Positions 27,011 to 40,535 of a stretch of DNA of 64,000 bases are shown here, in pieces. The stretch's first letter is position 1, and each line of letters opens with the position of its first letter. Under the pieces are notes generated by a model, which searched no databases, was not told where the DNA came from, and saw only the letters and a list, made by a program, of their open reading frames with translations. The DNA comes from Magicicada septendecula (lineage: Eukaryota; Arthropoda; Insecta; Hemiptera; Cicadidae), in NCBI GenBank assembly GCA_034769895.1, contig CM068369.1:146713574-146777573 (forward strand), written 5' to 3'. The position numbers and the translations under genes were made by a program.

Positions 27011-28954
27011 TAGAAATTATTTTATCAATGACTCCGGCCATGATAGCCTTCGTAATTAAAACACTTTTAACTATCTTTCAGTTCACTCAATGGAGTCCAG
27101 AATGCACTTTACTTAGTTGTAACGATTGGATAGACGGACCTCTTACGCCTAGTTAATTTCTCTGTTTTAATATACATGAAATTAAGTACGAAAACAATGC
27201 ATTCGGCGTGGTCGACGTTGACAGAAGCAACAACATCGCAACATATTACCAACGTTGAGTGCGTGTGAACTCCACAAATATTAACAATTAATAAAGAATG
27301 TCCACGCCTTATGACAACGAATCCATATTAACTTCGTTAGTTTGGGTCGAATTACTTGGTATTCGCTATAACCACCGGAAACAGTGCAAATATTCAACTA
27401 ATACTTGTCCTGAACTGACACATATACACATTACTTATTTGTCAATCATGGGTAAATTTTACATAAAGCCTTTACTTGGATGTGGACACTGGACATTTCA
27501 TAGCAATTCTACCAACCAACCAACCGAAAGTATATGTACAGATGAAATAATAAGACTTGAAATGGTTCGCACAGATAGTAGTGGGGGTAGGGAAGAAAGC
27601 AGTGGATGAAATGGGGTGTGAGGTGACCAACCATAACACACAACCAACCATGTAGGTGACGCACCAACCTTGTAGACGTTCTAAACACAAAATGATTGCT
27701 CGGAAAACAACGCGTCAAAGGTACGCATGTGCAATGAGATCTCTTGACACTGCGCATACCCGTTTCATGTCTAAATATTTTAGCTGTAGGCCTACATCTA
27801 GGTAACAGTTTCCTGTAACTAACCATATTTATACTAGGCTAAAATATTTCGGAAAAGAAAACTAATCGTCGAATTAGTCATTACGATGTCATTGGTAGTG
27901 TAAATAATTTCATTGTAAACAATAACCTTTTAATAATCACGAAGCTCTCGACTTTTCAGTCTGTAACTGGCGTTTTCCTTCTGTAGTCGAAATATTTTCC
28001 GGCTTCATGTTAAACGAGAAATTATTCGTATTAAACAATATGAAAATAATTCTTATTAAATAATATGAATCTACAGTATTATAATTATTCTTTTTAACAT
28101 TCATTATATTATATATTCTTATTAACATTCATATCAAAATATTGAAAATATCGTGCGGAGATTTCGAATAATTTTAAAACATTTGTGTTTTATTAACACT
28201 TTTACATACTTCCCCAATGTATATCTTACGTTACTATTAGGTCGATAAGCGTATCTATTAGTTTGGTAAAATGACTTGGTCTGCGTGTACGGGTTAACGA
28301 ACGCAGGGAGTCTGGAGAATGTGTTCGCGGTCCTTGGACGGGGAAAGTTACCCACAACACACACATATACATAAAACAAAATAATAATAATTATTATTAT
28401 TATAATCCTGTTTTTCGATTCCTAAACTAAGACTATTCATAAGACAAATTATAATTATATACTACTCAAGGACAATTTTAAATACTAATGTCTAAAGCCA
28501 GGATCAACTTACCTGTAGCATTAACATACTATCACTACTGGAAGTTCTAAACGATACAATGGGTTATAAACAATGTTACAGATATTAAGAAGATTACAAC
28601 TCGCAGCAAAAATTTTAATTCCTGGTCAATGATCACTGGTCTGGTCGCAATTAAGTTAGTCAGCAGTCTCTACGCCTCAGCTAGTTTTACGTTAACCTGT
28701 AGATTTAGGTTAGTATAGGTTATATTCAGAGTAGTTTGATGGTTCAGATGTACTAGCTTTTAGTGTACAAATGAGCTAACATTAAAATTCGACCGCTTGC
28801 CCAAGACGATGGATTTGGTTTGGGTGGAGCTATGGTCTGTTTCATTGTTATCATAAACGTCAATTCCCAAGTCGGCTCGAATCCGCGTCACCCATTTTGG
28901 AAGCTAGAGCACGGTCTACAACTACTGCGGCCCCTAAGCAGATTACTAAGCTTA
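27011..28954. other. Unassigned AT-rich DNA
   Basis: Open frames of 60-105 codons on both strands (for example 27298-27609 plus and 27509-27826 minus) overlap each other and lack motifs. I do not call them genes. Confidence 0.35.
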
Positions 28955-29269
28955 AGGGGACTGGGATGACCCTATGGGTAAAACAATTTTTTACATTTTT
29001 AGCGTATTTTATTCTATGCATCTTTAGCTTAAATTTGGTACAAAAGTTTTAATTTTCTGTGCAGTAGAACACAATTTATAAGCATTTATGTGATGACGTG
29101 GACAGGTATTTTTACGCTTCAGTTTGACTACACGGCTTACATGCACTGCCAAACATATTAACATACTACATCATTACAGTATTCATTTTCCTGTTCTCCT
29201 ATACTGGTATTTTGTTTTGTTGTGTTGGCACTGCATGGTTAATTGAGTAACATAGCAACAGGTGATCAA

Positions 29270-29990
29270 TATTTACAGTTTTGTTTGAGGTTAGTTTAGG
29301 TTAAAAAATCGGTGTTCGTGAGCATCTGGCTGATGCTGCTATCAATGAAAATCAAACTTATTATGGATTAGTGATTAACAGAAACGTAAAAAGCTTAGAA
29401 GAGGTGAAACAGCTGTTTAGGCTCGTAGTTTCACCTTGCTTCAAGCAATAACACCGATGCATGAGTTATGTCCAAACGCGAGGAAAGTTGGTCCAAATAT
29501 CAAAGGGAAAAACCAAAAAGTGAACCATATGACCATAAAAATCGTGCACACACTTTCCAAAAGTTATCTTGCAAGAAATTAAACTCATTTTTAAAGATTT
29601 AGCAAACCCCGAGCTTCTCAGAAAATGCTTGCATGGTGGCACCCAGAATCCTAGTGAGTCGTTCATTTGATCAAGGATTCCAAAATCAAATTTTGTTTTG
29701 AAAACTACATTTCAATTTGGTATTCATGAAGCCATAGCTGCTTTCAACAATGGTAACATAGTTAAATGCAGATTATTGAACAAGTTGAGGATTAACCCTG
29801 GGACAAACTGTATAAAGGTGATAAAAACTGAATAAAATAAGAATTGAAGAGGCTGAAAAGCAATTAGAAAACTTGGAAAAAGAGTCGCCAAAAGAAAGAG
29901 TTGGCAAAAAGAAAGTTGGGAGAAGAATACAAAGAACAAGAGGGCCCAGGAAACACTTCATATGGAGAAGGGATGAACTGATATAAGAAA
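29270..29990 (+). pseudogene. Transposase remnant resembling arthropod Mutator-like domain proteins
   Basis: Broken plus-strand frames read INRNVKSLEEVKQAV, then MHELCPNARESWSKYQKGK (about 29457-29515), ELLRKCLHGGTQNPSESF (about 29610-29668), QFGIHEAIAAFNNGNIVKC (about 29713-29770), and a lysine/glutamate-rich coiled tail (RIEEAEKQLENLEKE..., about 29840-29900). The succession LCP..SW, HG.TQNP.ESF and a later phenylalanine-asparagine motif is familiar from a large arthropod transposase family annotated as Mutator-like. At least three stops interrupt it. A GGGGACTGGG sequence preceded by CTTAA at 28953-28958 may mark the left end, but no matching right end was found. Confidence 0.55.
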
Positions 29991-32139
29991 AAAGTACATT
30001 AAATAGCGTATTTTCAACTTTAAATGCGATTTCCCGAAAATTGTGTTTTTTAGTATATAGTTACACTTTTCTCAAAAACAGTGTAAGATATTTGCATGAC
30101 TTTTTCATTTTATTTCCCATACTAAGATGTATGTTTTAAGCAGAGGGTTTTTCAAAATTCTTATTCAGCTTAAAACTATGTAACATTATATGTTTATTTT
30201 GTTTTGTAAAGTTAAAATATTATATATTTAAAATATCATAAAAATTTAAAAACAAAATATTTAAAGAAAGCCTCTTCTTAAAGTATACAGAAATATGTGC
30301 CCTTCGAATTGAAAAAGAAAGTAAGCTTCCATCTTATATAGGTTTGAAAAAAAAATGTACCTAAATTTGGTTAATTTAACATGGCAAAAATAGAGCCATA
30401 AACTACGAGTCACAGTGTATTTCAACGATAGTTATTTATTATAAAAATTATATGTGATAGATTATTTATTATACAAATAATACATAGCCTATTTTATAAG
30501 AATTATTCATTACTCATAAATGCAGTTTAGTCAATGAAAAAAATTAATCGGAATCCTTTATGTTTAGGTATTATATACAACAACGTTCAACTGGCAGCCG
30601 AGATCCACGTCACAAGACTGAAGGTGGTAATTATGAGTAAACATTGTTTCTGAGCATCAGATTTGCCCGTTTCTACCCATTTTATAAAACGGATAAATGG
30701 TAGCATAAAACGGAAAGCGTAAAATGGGGGACTTTTGGATGCATTTGAACTAAATTAAGTGTTTCTTCCGATTATGCTGTGACAATTGTGAAATTCTACT
30801 GCATTGGGCTGAGGGAACAGAGTCAGGCTTTGAGAATATTTTATTGAATAAAAGAAGCCAACAAAATACAGTTATAACATTTTTATTTTTCAGTGAGCTT
30901 AACAAGTGGACAACATGGTAAACAGTACATGCCTACATGAAGTACAAGTTACGCGTAAGACGTTTTTCTAAAAACGTTGCTTAACAGTTATTTTATTAAA
31001 GGAGAATAACTAACTTTGCCAGTTTGTAACTAACGTAACAATCGGTTGCTTGGGAGTTGTCGCTTTATTAAATGCCTATTCAGACTTATAATACTATTCA
31101 CATAAAATAATTAATGTTATTAAACTATATGAATATAAGAAGAGTAGACAGCAAAAATTTGGTTCTAGCACAGTATTGAAAACTTCATTCTTATTTTCTT
31201 GTCATTACTACCATTAATAATTTGAACGTTAAAAAAAGTACGGTTATAGCACTTTGCCATGAAGGGTTATTTTATAATGTGTGTAAGCTATTATCATCCC
31301 TAGTAATTATGATATTTTGTATTTTTCCATCGTTGCCATCGCCGAATGACAACGAATGTTGATATTGGTTGAAATAATAATAAAATAATAATAATTGTTA
31401 TAAATATATTAATAATTATTATTGTTGGTCAAAATATTGGTGGAATCTTTTTTGCGGATTTGAAGTGGATTACGTAAGAGTGAAAACTAGGTTAACGTAA
31501 AAAACGAATCTTAGCAAAACGCAAACATACCTGTAAGGAAGAAATGGCATTTGTAGTATAATCAAGCGCTGCAACAGGTTGGATAACATCTGCAGTGAAT
31601 ACATGATGCAATATTTAAATATACATTCAAGTAGAGATAAAACAAACAGGATTGTGGCAACTGGAACACCTCGGGCTCAAAATACTCCCTCTCTCGGGCA
31701 CTGATCATGCAGACTATAAGGAGACAAGGATAACCAAAGATATGCAAAACCTAGAGTTCGTCAAAAGCAATAATACTGTGTAAAGTAAGTTATGACACTA
31801 ATGTATTTAAGGTAAACGTAAGAATTTTACACGTTTTTTTACTCTCACTAAGTAGGTCGGCTTTACAATAAGCGTACTCTGACAGTTAATAAAATATCGG
31901 TATGGAGAACCATACATGACTTCCATGTTCTAAGATTTATATTTAAAATCATTACTTGAATTCGGTTCGTTAATTTCTAAAATATATCCCCCACTCTTAA
32001 ACTATTTTCACAACTTATAGATATTTTTTTTATTATGGGGTAGTCGTTTAATATAATGTTATTTTTGCGTCACTTTATCTATAAAAATTAGGTACATTAT
32101 TCTTATAAAGTAACTGAACTACGCAGATAATCATCCCTC
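29991..32139. other. Unassigned AT-rich DNA
   Basis: Possibly includes the 3' flank of the preceding transposase remnant. No terminal repeat or coding sequence was recognised. Confidence 0.3.
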
Positions 32140-32885
32140 CTCCTCAACCGATACCTACCATTAATGATATTTACACTTTCATAGAGTAATAGTTTTATCA
32201 TATGTAATTTCTAATGTATCTTATAATGTATCTTATCCTTCCAAATTAAATATTCGCACTTTACTTGATTTCAGCACAGACATTTTCAAAAAATCACTCC
32301 TCCCCCTTCAACTACCCACTCAATTTATAATTATCTCATTTACCATTTTACAGTGGACTAATATGGCTTTATTTTCGGGGTACTTATTTATTAGAATTAA
32401 GTAGCCTACTTTACTCTTGTTAAAACACAAAAACCTGGAGGTAAACTATCCCTCCCTCCTAACCGAATAACCTGGTTGCCTGGCAACAAAATGATTTTAT
32501 TTTTAACAGTTACCATTGTTTGAAAAAGTTTAAATGAATTTTTAAGTACTTTACTCTTGTTAAAACGTAAAACGTTGAAGGTAAACTACCCCTCCCCCTT
32601 AACTGATCTTCACCAAAATCAATAGGCCTTGCGTCATCTACAACTCGGCCACATATGCAAAACATTATTTGATTTTGTTTGAATATGCGCCAGTTATCGT
32701 TCGTCATAGACAAAATTCTACACACAGACACACAGACACACACATACACACACATACTCACACAGTTTTCGGAAAATGACTTTTTCATGTTTTGAGGGTA
32801 GTACAATCAGAATCAGCCCTTATCTCGTCACTATTTTTTTCGCGATCACCATACTTCCATTTCCTTACGGAGCATGGAAGTAAAA
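32140..32885 (+). repeat. Unclassified dispersed-type repeat with internal tandem units and 3' stem-loop
   Basis: A block beginning TTTACTCTTGTTAAAAC and continuing through GGTAAACTA(T/C)CCCTCCC occurs twice with a 140-bp offset (about 32410 and 32550). A more diverged third copy lies near 32262. Then come a CA-rich stretch (32722-32764) and a terminal stem-loop: ACTTCCAT at 32853-32860 pairs with ATGGAAGT at 32874-32881 across a 13-base loop, followed by AAAA. A defined 3' hairpin plus short A-tail suggests a retroposed or rolling-circle non-coding repeat. The family is not identified. Confidence 0.45.
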
Positions 32886-33401
32886 ACAGTGTATGCTAAT
32901 ATTTATAAATCAAAGTAAAAACTGTAAAACACAAATGTCGTAAAATCAATTGAAATTAAAGAGTTTAAATTAAGTGAATAAAGTTATAAGTAATGTAAAA
33001 TGTACATCAAAAGGACTTAAAAATTAATTAACACTTTTCCACTGGGACAACTGACAGTTTAGTTACAACAAAAGTGATGTGATTTGCTGAGGCAATCCGT
33101 GAGGTTTAAGTTCTAGGAGATTTTAGGGAATATCAAGACTGGATATATCATACTCATATTTGAGTATGGCCGGGTAACGATTGCAGTGAAGAACAGCAGT
33201 TGGTGATTGGGAAGGAATAAGGATGGAAGGTTACCAAAAGACATTTTGGAACGCGTCCTGGTGGGACGAAGAAGAAAAGCTAACTCAAGTAGGATACGGT
33301 CAGAGAGATAGGGACCCCATGGTGAGAGAAGCCCAGTTGAAGAAAATGCTGTATAGAGAATGAATTTGGAAACCAGAACGAGTAGACGGTTGTAGAACAA
33401 T

Positions 33402-33402
<1 letters not shown>
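32886..33402. other. Unassigned DNA
   Basis: No feature recognised. Confidence 0.35.
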
Positions 33403-33488
<86 letters not shown>

Positions 33489-33498
33489 AACACACACA
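33403..33498. repeat. (CT)n(CA)n compound microsatellite
   Basis: CT units occupy 33403-33470 and CA units 33471-33498. The Arg-Glu repeat open frames on the minus strand are artefacts. Confidence 0.97.
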
Positions 33499-34369
33499 TT
33501 TGAAAATAAATATTGAAAAAATTAAATATGTTTTAAATTATGAATAAGACAATTGGACAGAGTTATGACCAAGCACAAAAATACAGTTTTTCAGTGTTTT
33601 CTTACAAACTTCATTGGTTATTCTATGAATATATAAAATATATTTTGCAATTTTAATAGTACAATATTTTAGTTGCAATATTTGAGTATAGACTATAACA
33701 TTTTGAAATACGTTAGTTGTAGTGTTTGCCTCGAAGAACGCACCACTATAGCTTTTTTATGAAATGGCCCTTGGTCTAGTGATGCACAACACCGTCCAAT
33801 TAAACTTGGATGATGATGGCCTACCATATTCTTGATGTCCCATTTCGAATCTCTGTAAAATCTGAAGGCTCGTCACAATATTTTTAACGAGAGTTGAAAG
33901 ACCAGAGTTGAAATCATTACTACGTGCAAAGACATACATGGACGCACGTCTGATAGATCGTATTCTTGATACGTAACGTCAGTAATTATCAAGACTTGTT
34001 TCTGTCGTTCCGTAACGGAATCAGTGAACCTAGAAAACCTTTTGGCCGGACAAATAGCTTAGCTTACAAAGAGCTGGACTGATCGCTTCTCATTGTCTGA
34101 GCTGGGAATTGAAAGAATCCTTCACACAAGTTAACAGTGTTAGGCCTAGATTTAACATAATCGGCAAGATCACGGGGGTTTTCCAGTCTTGTATGCTAAA
34201 ACTCGGTAGTATAGTACTGTATGTTAGTTTTTTTGCGTAACGACAGTGGTATCTCATTAATTTTAGCTAATTTTGTTTTTAACAGACATAAGTAAAAGTA
34301 TATTACCATCATCTTACAGTTTGTATCCTTTATCTTAGGTTTGTAACGTTCAAGAAAATTATATAATTA
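33499..34369. other. Unassigned DNA
   Basis: No feature recognised. Confidence 0.35.
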
Positions 34370-34560
34370 TAGCTGCAAAGAAATGCCATGGAATGGGAAT
34401 ACCGATACGAAATGAACACCTGTACACACTATGCTTCGCCGATGACCAGGTAGTTATAGCCCAGGATGAAGAAGATCTAAGCTACATGGTATAACGTGAC
34501 AGAAACAGATGAGCCCATAGGAGTAAACTTAAGACAAACCCAATCGGAAAAAAGATGATA
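34370..34560 (+). pseudogene. LINE reverse transcriptase fragment around the catalytic FADD
   Basis: The plus-strand frame gives GIPIRNEHLYTLCFADDQVVIAQDEEDL, the palm motif containing the two catalytic aspartates, followed by a frameshifted GVNLRQTQSEK-like block. It is short, broken, and trails into A-rich DNA after 34560. It is a separate fragment from the LINE piece at 37.0 kb, whose sequence starts just downstream of this motif, although both could derive from related elements. Confidence 0.75.
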
Positions 34561-37029
34561 ATAATAATAACAAATAATAAAAAACTTAAAAAGTTAAAAG
34601 AAATAAAGAAACCAACATAACTAAGAAGTGCAATACATTAGTTAATAAGAAAACTTTATGTATATTACCTTATAAGAAAACAGTATTGTGAACTATATTA
34701 AATAAGGAAAAGTGATACCAGTGTAAACTACAATAAAAAAAATAAAGAGAGTAAAGAAACACAAAAGTGAGAAATATAAAATGAGTACAAACATTCTTGG
34801 AAGGATAATAATGTTTAATAACCAAGGGTACTTACCTACTCATACATGAATCATTAAGCTTATTATTGTTTTTTCATTTTTTCAGAATAATTTTGTTATC
34901 GTAATAATCAATCTTGTTGATGACCATAGTTGTCATAAGTTATAAGCCAGGTAAATAATTGAATCCCAATTATTTTGGTGATAAACAATGTTATTTATTT
35001 TAGGGAACACTAATACCTAAGGCTTATTAACTAATTACTATAGTAAATAACTAGTCAAATTGAATGGAACTAATAGTTAAGCAACATATCAGATGATATG
35101 ACAGAAATAATTTTAATATTAATAACCAGTTCTTGTTATGTTATATGTTTAACTATGTTATAATATCTAAGTTGATGTTAGAAGAAATTTGTTAAAAAAT
35201 GTTAGCCATGGAAGCATGGGATAGGACTAAATGGTTTGTTAAAAAAAATGTTAATGTAAAAGGAGGAGAGTAATTTGTAATTTTCAGAGGAATTTTGTAT
35301 TTAATTGTAAGATTTTTTAAATTAACTAAAAAACAAATAATATAATCAGAAGCAATACACAGACAACAAAACATAGACAAGCACCTAAACATAGAAATTA
35401 ACTTATAAAAAAAAAAATTAACCAAAAGTGTAAAACACTAGGAATTAATATAGGTAAACAATAAAATTGCCACTTTTAGATTGTTTTCCCTAATAAATCA
35501 AAGGTAATGACTAATTCCAGAAGTATAATACGATTTTGTGATGGTCAAAAGACCCAAATGGCATAAACAGCATAATTTTGTAAAAACACAGAACATTTAT
35601 TATGACACACACACAGGCCATATTTGGTATCATTTTAATTGTAATAAAACAAAGAATAACATGCTGTAAATTAAATTAAGATAAACTATTTAACAAATAG
35701 AGAGTAATATGTACTAGGGTGTAAAAAATCATGTATTGTAAGAAGTAACAGGTCATGTGACCCCAAAATTCAGTCAAATTAGCCAATCAGAAATTAGAAA
35801 AAATTGGTCAAACTATTCAAATTCGTAAGAAAACGTTGACATTGTATTGTTAGCACGAAAGAAGAACGGGTCAGCCCTATGTATGGCAGAATGAAAGTTT
35901 ACTAAAGAATCAAATCTGAGTGTGCAAGGTTATAAAAAATAAAATTCAAAATTAATAAAAATAATAATAATAATGAAGATTTAAGAAGACAGAAAACCAA
36001 TAATAAGAAACAAAAGAAGAAACACATAAAGGAACACAATAAGTATGCAAAACTAATAGCCGATAATAATATTTGGTCAACCAGCAAGGTGAGAAAACCG
36101 TTGTCATATAACTCAACATTAGCAATAACACCACACTAAGAAAAAACATCACAGACACTATTAATTAACACTCCAGTGAAAGAAAACGAACAAATAACTA
36201 TTATTTCAGTAAAAAACTTTATATAATTCCATTCATATTAAGGGAAATTGGTGTATGAACTTTAATACAATAACGAACGTCTTGATGGCGGCCATGATGA
36301 AATACTTTTAGATGTGACGCTTTCATGTCAAACCAACCCACGCGGTGCTAGTGAGCTTCGGTAACTAAATAGACATTATTTATACAATATTACTTAAACA
36401 AAATTCAGTTTCTCATGTAAATTTTGATAGAAATTAAGATTAATTTGTAAGTATTGTACTTCGCTACAGCATTTCTGACTTTTTTAAAAGTTCACAGAAC
36501 CTTAGAATTAATATAAGTGTTGTAAAAAAATTTCAACACAACTAACGATTGTAATTCTCGACCCTAGAGACAAAGTCGATGTAGTAAGTAACATTTCAAA
36601 TTTAAAAACAAATAATTAAATAAAAACCCAAGAGTTAATGCAGCAAAAGAGTTTTATTTATTAGATAAATATAATTTAATGAATTTCAGCATTTAATAAC
36701 AGGAAGAAGACAGTAAGAATTGAAATAACTTATTGAAGAAGGTGACTCACAGCTAGTCTACCATTGGGTGAATCGATTCCACAATCGAACGCAACATTAC
36801 TTAATAATTATTCAAATTAGAATTTTACCGCGTTTGACAGGGATCGTCTAGACTTCAACGAATTCTTAAATTTTGAAGAACAGTGCATTAATTAATTGGG
36901 AAACCAAAATTAAACGAATAAAGTAATTGAATTAAAGAAATTAAATATATTTTTAAAAAAAATTTATTTATTTATTTTTTTATACATTTTTTTTTTTGTA
37001 ACAAACATTAATAAATTTATTGAACACGA
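34561..37029. other. A-rich non-coding region
   Basis: Strongly A-biased on the plus strand in places (for example 34560-34800 and 35930-36170). Hydrophobic open frames on the minus strand result from this bias. No element boundary was found. Confidence 0.35.
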
Positions 37030-37800
37030 AGATCCTAATAAAGAAAGACAAGTTACAATGGTCAGAAAGCTGAATGAAGAATACACAAGGATGGGATTTG
37101 GCTGAATGAAGAATACACAAGGATGGGATTTGAAATAAACATAAAAAAGACTGAATACTTGGCAATTAGAGATGATGAAACAACAGATTTAGAAGTAGAC
37201 GAAAATGTTAAAATTAGAGGAACAGACAAATTAAAGTACCTAGGATTCACACTGAGTAAACAAGGCACAACGGAAGAGGAAATAAAAAGTAGATTAGGGC
37301 AGACTAGAACAGGGATTAGACAATTACACAGTGTTATATGGGACAAAAGTATTAGAAAAAGCACCAAAAAAATGATATATCAGACCACAGTCCAAAGTAT
37401 TATGATGTATGCAGCGGAAGTATGGGTTATTAACAAAAAGAATGAAAGAAAGATTCTTGCAACAGAGATGGAATATTGGAGGAGATGCTGTGGAATAACG
37501 AGAGCAGACCGAATAACAAACGAGGAGATCAGAAGAAGAATGGAAGCGGAAAGAAGTGTGATTGACTACATCGAAGAAAAAAGATTGGTGTGGTACGGTC
37601 ATGTCCGGAGAGCCCAAAATAGGTGGATCAACAAAGTGACGGAATGGAGTCCATTAGGAAGGAGAAAAAGGGGAAGACCGAGAAGATCTTGGAGGGACGA
37701 AGTGAATGAATCTATGCAACGTATAGGACTTGAGGAAGAATAGTGGGAACATCGGGAGAATTGGAAAGCCAGGTTGAAGGAAGGGAGACGGCACTAGCTG
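37030..37800 (+). pseudogene. LINE polyprotein C-terminus with a 206-codon open frame
   Basis: An open frame from 37123 to 37743 encodes the reverse-transcriptase thumb and C-terminal region of a non-LTR element: INIKKTEYLAI, LKYLGFTLSKQG, QTTVQSIMMYAAEVWVINKK, EYWRRCCGITRADRITNEEI, VWYGHVRRAQNRW, then the terminal RKRGRPRRSWRDEV block. The upstream part (KERQVTMVRKLNEEYTRMGF) is knocked out of frame by a 32-bp tandem duplication (37069-37100 copied at 37101-37132). The catalytic core is absent. The C-terminal part itself has no stop, so this is one of the younger LINE pieces here. No A-rich or microsatellite tail was recognised. Confidence 0.85.
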
Positions 37801-39719
37801 TAGCAAACCTATTATATATATAACTGTAAAATGGTGTCGGTCTCACAACAGTAACTAGATGTGTTGTGTTACAGTAACAAAAGAATTTACATGACTTTTG
37901 TTTGATTACACTGACGTTAGTATTTTTGTTAAACGTAAGTTACTTAATGGAATTTGTAAAATCATCATAATCTAATAGGTCACCTCTCCTCAATTGCACT
38001 AATATACTTGAAACTATGAGTTGGACGATTAATCTTTTACTACAAAATAAATACGTCTTTGATAGTCTAATTCTCATAAGATTATAATGCAATTAAATAT
38101 ACAATAATGTTATAATCTAATTATTACAACTTCCATAATATCGTGATCAAGGAAATAAATCACCTTTGTTAAACGAAAGATAATATGTGAATCAAGAACG
38201 CACGGAAGGAATTTAATATATCCTATTAAAGTTCCATAAAAATCTTAAAGTATAGCCTACAACCTTTCACTTTCATGCAGTAGAGGAACATTGAAAATAC
38301 AGTAATTAAATATAAGGCTATACTGTGACATAATAAGGGTAAAATTCATCAATTTGATTTTTGTTGCGTCTGAATGGAATCTTCTTAAACGAAACAAAGG
38401 TAGGCTAAATACCCCAAAAATATAAGGTAAGAAAAAAGAGAAATATTTGAGTACGACTATTAAGCGCAATTACAATTTGCGCGATTTCTTAAGCTCAACA
38501 GTCTAAGGAGAGGATTCTCGAGTGAAGAGGGCAACAGCACGAGTGAAAGGCTTTTAACACCTGCCGGTCTTTGTAACTGCTGCGTAAGAGAGCGTTGGCT
38601 GTCTCGAGTGTTTTCTTGTAACAACAGAGCGTTTCTTTGTGCGTAGCATCTCTTGAAAACTTTATTTAGCAAAACGATTACTGAATAGAAAGCCGGCTCC
38701 TCTGTAGATAACATACCGTATTGCATAAAACCCGCTGTGTATTCCGGGTTAGAAACTACGGAAGAGCAATGTAAACAGAAAATTAGTTCGAAGAAATTAG
38801 CGATTGTTAGCATTCAGTGAGTGAGTGATTTGTGCAGTTTTTATCCGGTGGTTACACGAGTGCTCACCTTGAGCGTTCAGTGTCAATGTACGCAAACTGT
38901 TTACGTCCAAGAAGTAAAGGATACAGCTCACACGTGTATGTGTATACTAATTAACATAACGCACCCAACGTTTGGTTAAAAATGTAACAATCCAAATTAA
39001 CCCAAGCAAACAAAATGGAGGATACTTAGTAAAAGTATATAGGAATATTCGGAGAGTTAATTTTAACGAGGAAAACTAGCCTCTATTTCTTCTTTTACTT
39101 TTACCACCGTTTTTTGAATGTCTGTTATGTGTCATTGGAAGACATACTTGAATTCAGTACTAATTTCTGGGCTTTTTGTTTCAATTAGTGTACATATGTT
39201 TTACATGGAATTTTTCTCCATAAATGACCAATAATAGTAGGCTACTTGCATCAGGTCTTCTATGATCAGAAGGGTATTTGTTAACCTAAGACTAGAGTCT
39301 TTTGACGTTTTTACTATTTCTTTTCTATCTTTCAATGGTCACCGTACTACATTAAAAGATTTCAGTACCTGTTTTGTCTCTGTCAATTAGTTTCATTTTT
39401 CAGCAGTTGTAACTTGTTACCTCGGAACTTGTTCGGTTCCTTTGTGTCTTCCTGAGCCCCAACAGATCATTTTATTATATTACTTCCAGTGTAAATCTTC
39501 CTTTTCAGCACCTGACAGATTTAAGGCTTTGTAACAGTTAATGTCTTGTTACTGAAAGTTTAGACGCCTCATCACTTAAATTGTAATTTAACTGTAAATT
39601 CTAAACCTGAAAAACTAGTCTCTATGCATAATTTTGAAACAATACTCTTATTATTTTGTATACTTGTAAGTTGTAGGATTGACAAGGTGACTCAATTTCG
39701 TGTCTGCTCTTTAATATAG
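37801..39719. other. Unassigned DNA
   Basis: A 117-codon minus-strand frame at 38460-38813 has no family motif, and I do not support it as a gene. Nothing else was recognised. Confidence 0.35.
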
Positions 39720-40514
39720 CCTTGGAAAAGGTTGTTAGAGATGCAGATGTCCAAACCCATTCAACTGTTGTTGGCATATGCACATTACATAGATATTACG
39801 GAAAGGTTAGAGAATGATTTAAAGAAGGCATTCCCAGCATTATACCATTTAGCTTAGGAAATAGGGCTAACGGTAAATGAGGAGAAAACTAAATTATGAT
39901 TGTAAAAAATAGGAGAACTTGTAACCCATCAGTATCACATTTAAAAATTATGAATTTTAACTTTGAAAAGATCTCAAGTTTTTCGTATTTGGGGTCTCTG
40001 GTAAACGAAAACAATGATATAAATGAAGAGATAAGTAAAAGTATTCAGAATGCTAATTGATGCTACTATGGACTTTAAATCACAACTTGTACACCGTGAA
40101 ATCAAAGCTAGACTAATAGAACATTATTAGAACGGGTCCTGATGTACGGAAGTGAAACATGGGTCGAAACACAGGGCGATCTGTTTCAACTTGTATCTTT
40201 TAAAAGGAAAAAACTTAAAAAATTTATGGACCCATTAGGAAAGATGGAGAGACATTAATTGTGACATCAATTAGTATGGCTAGGCGGACATATACGGAGA
40301 ATGAATGAGCAGGATGTTCTTAAGAGGATTATGAAATGCACACCAGAAGGAAAGAGAGGACGTGGAAGACTCAGACTACGATGGATTGACGGAATCCTGG
40401 AATCCTGGAGGATGTGAATGTGCTTGGGATGAAAAATTGGTGGCTAAGGATAGCGAAGTATGGAGGAAACTCCTGACGGAAGCTGAACACTTCTACGGTG
40501 GGCTGTGGAGCTAC
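39720..40514 (+). pseudogene. Degenerate LINE reverse transcriptase, C-terminal part
   Basis: Broken plus-strand frames read ALEKVVRDADVQTHSTVVG, then a thumb-like segment with GLTVNEEKTK, a FSYLGSLVNENN-like block (shifted), VLMYGSETW, then GHIRRMNEQDV and RGRGRLRLRWIDG. Many frameshifts are present. The end of the coding remnant (AEHFYGGLWSY, then stop) is immediately followed by a GAT repeat, which is read as the element's 3' tail. This parallels the (GAA)n-tailed remnant at 1.1 kb. Confidence 0.78.
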
Positions 40515-40535
40515 TGATGATGATGATGATGATGA
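40515..40535 (+). repeat. (GAT)n tail of LINE remnant
   Basis: Seven TGA/GAT units follow directly on the last codons of the LINE remnant. Confidence 0.85.

Noticed and set aside
27298..27826. Overlapping 103- and 105-codon frames on opposite strands
   Set aside because: They overlap each other and show no motif or splice signals.
38460..38813. 117-codon minus-strand open frame
   Set aside because: No recognisable domain and no supporting neighbour. The length is possible by chance in 64 kb of DNA.
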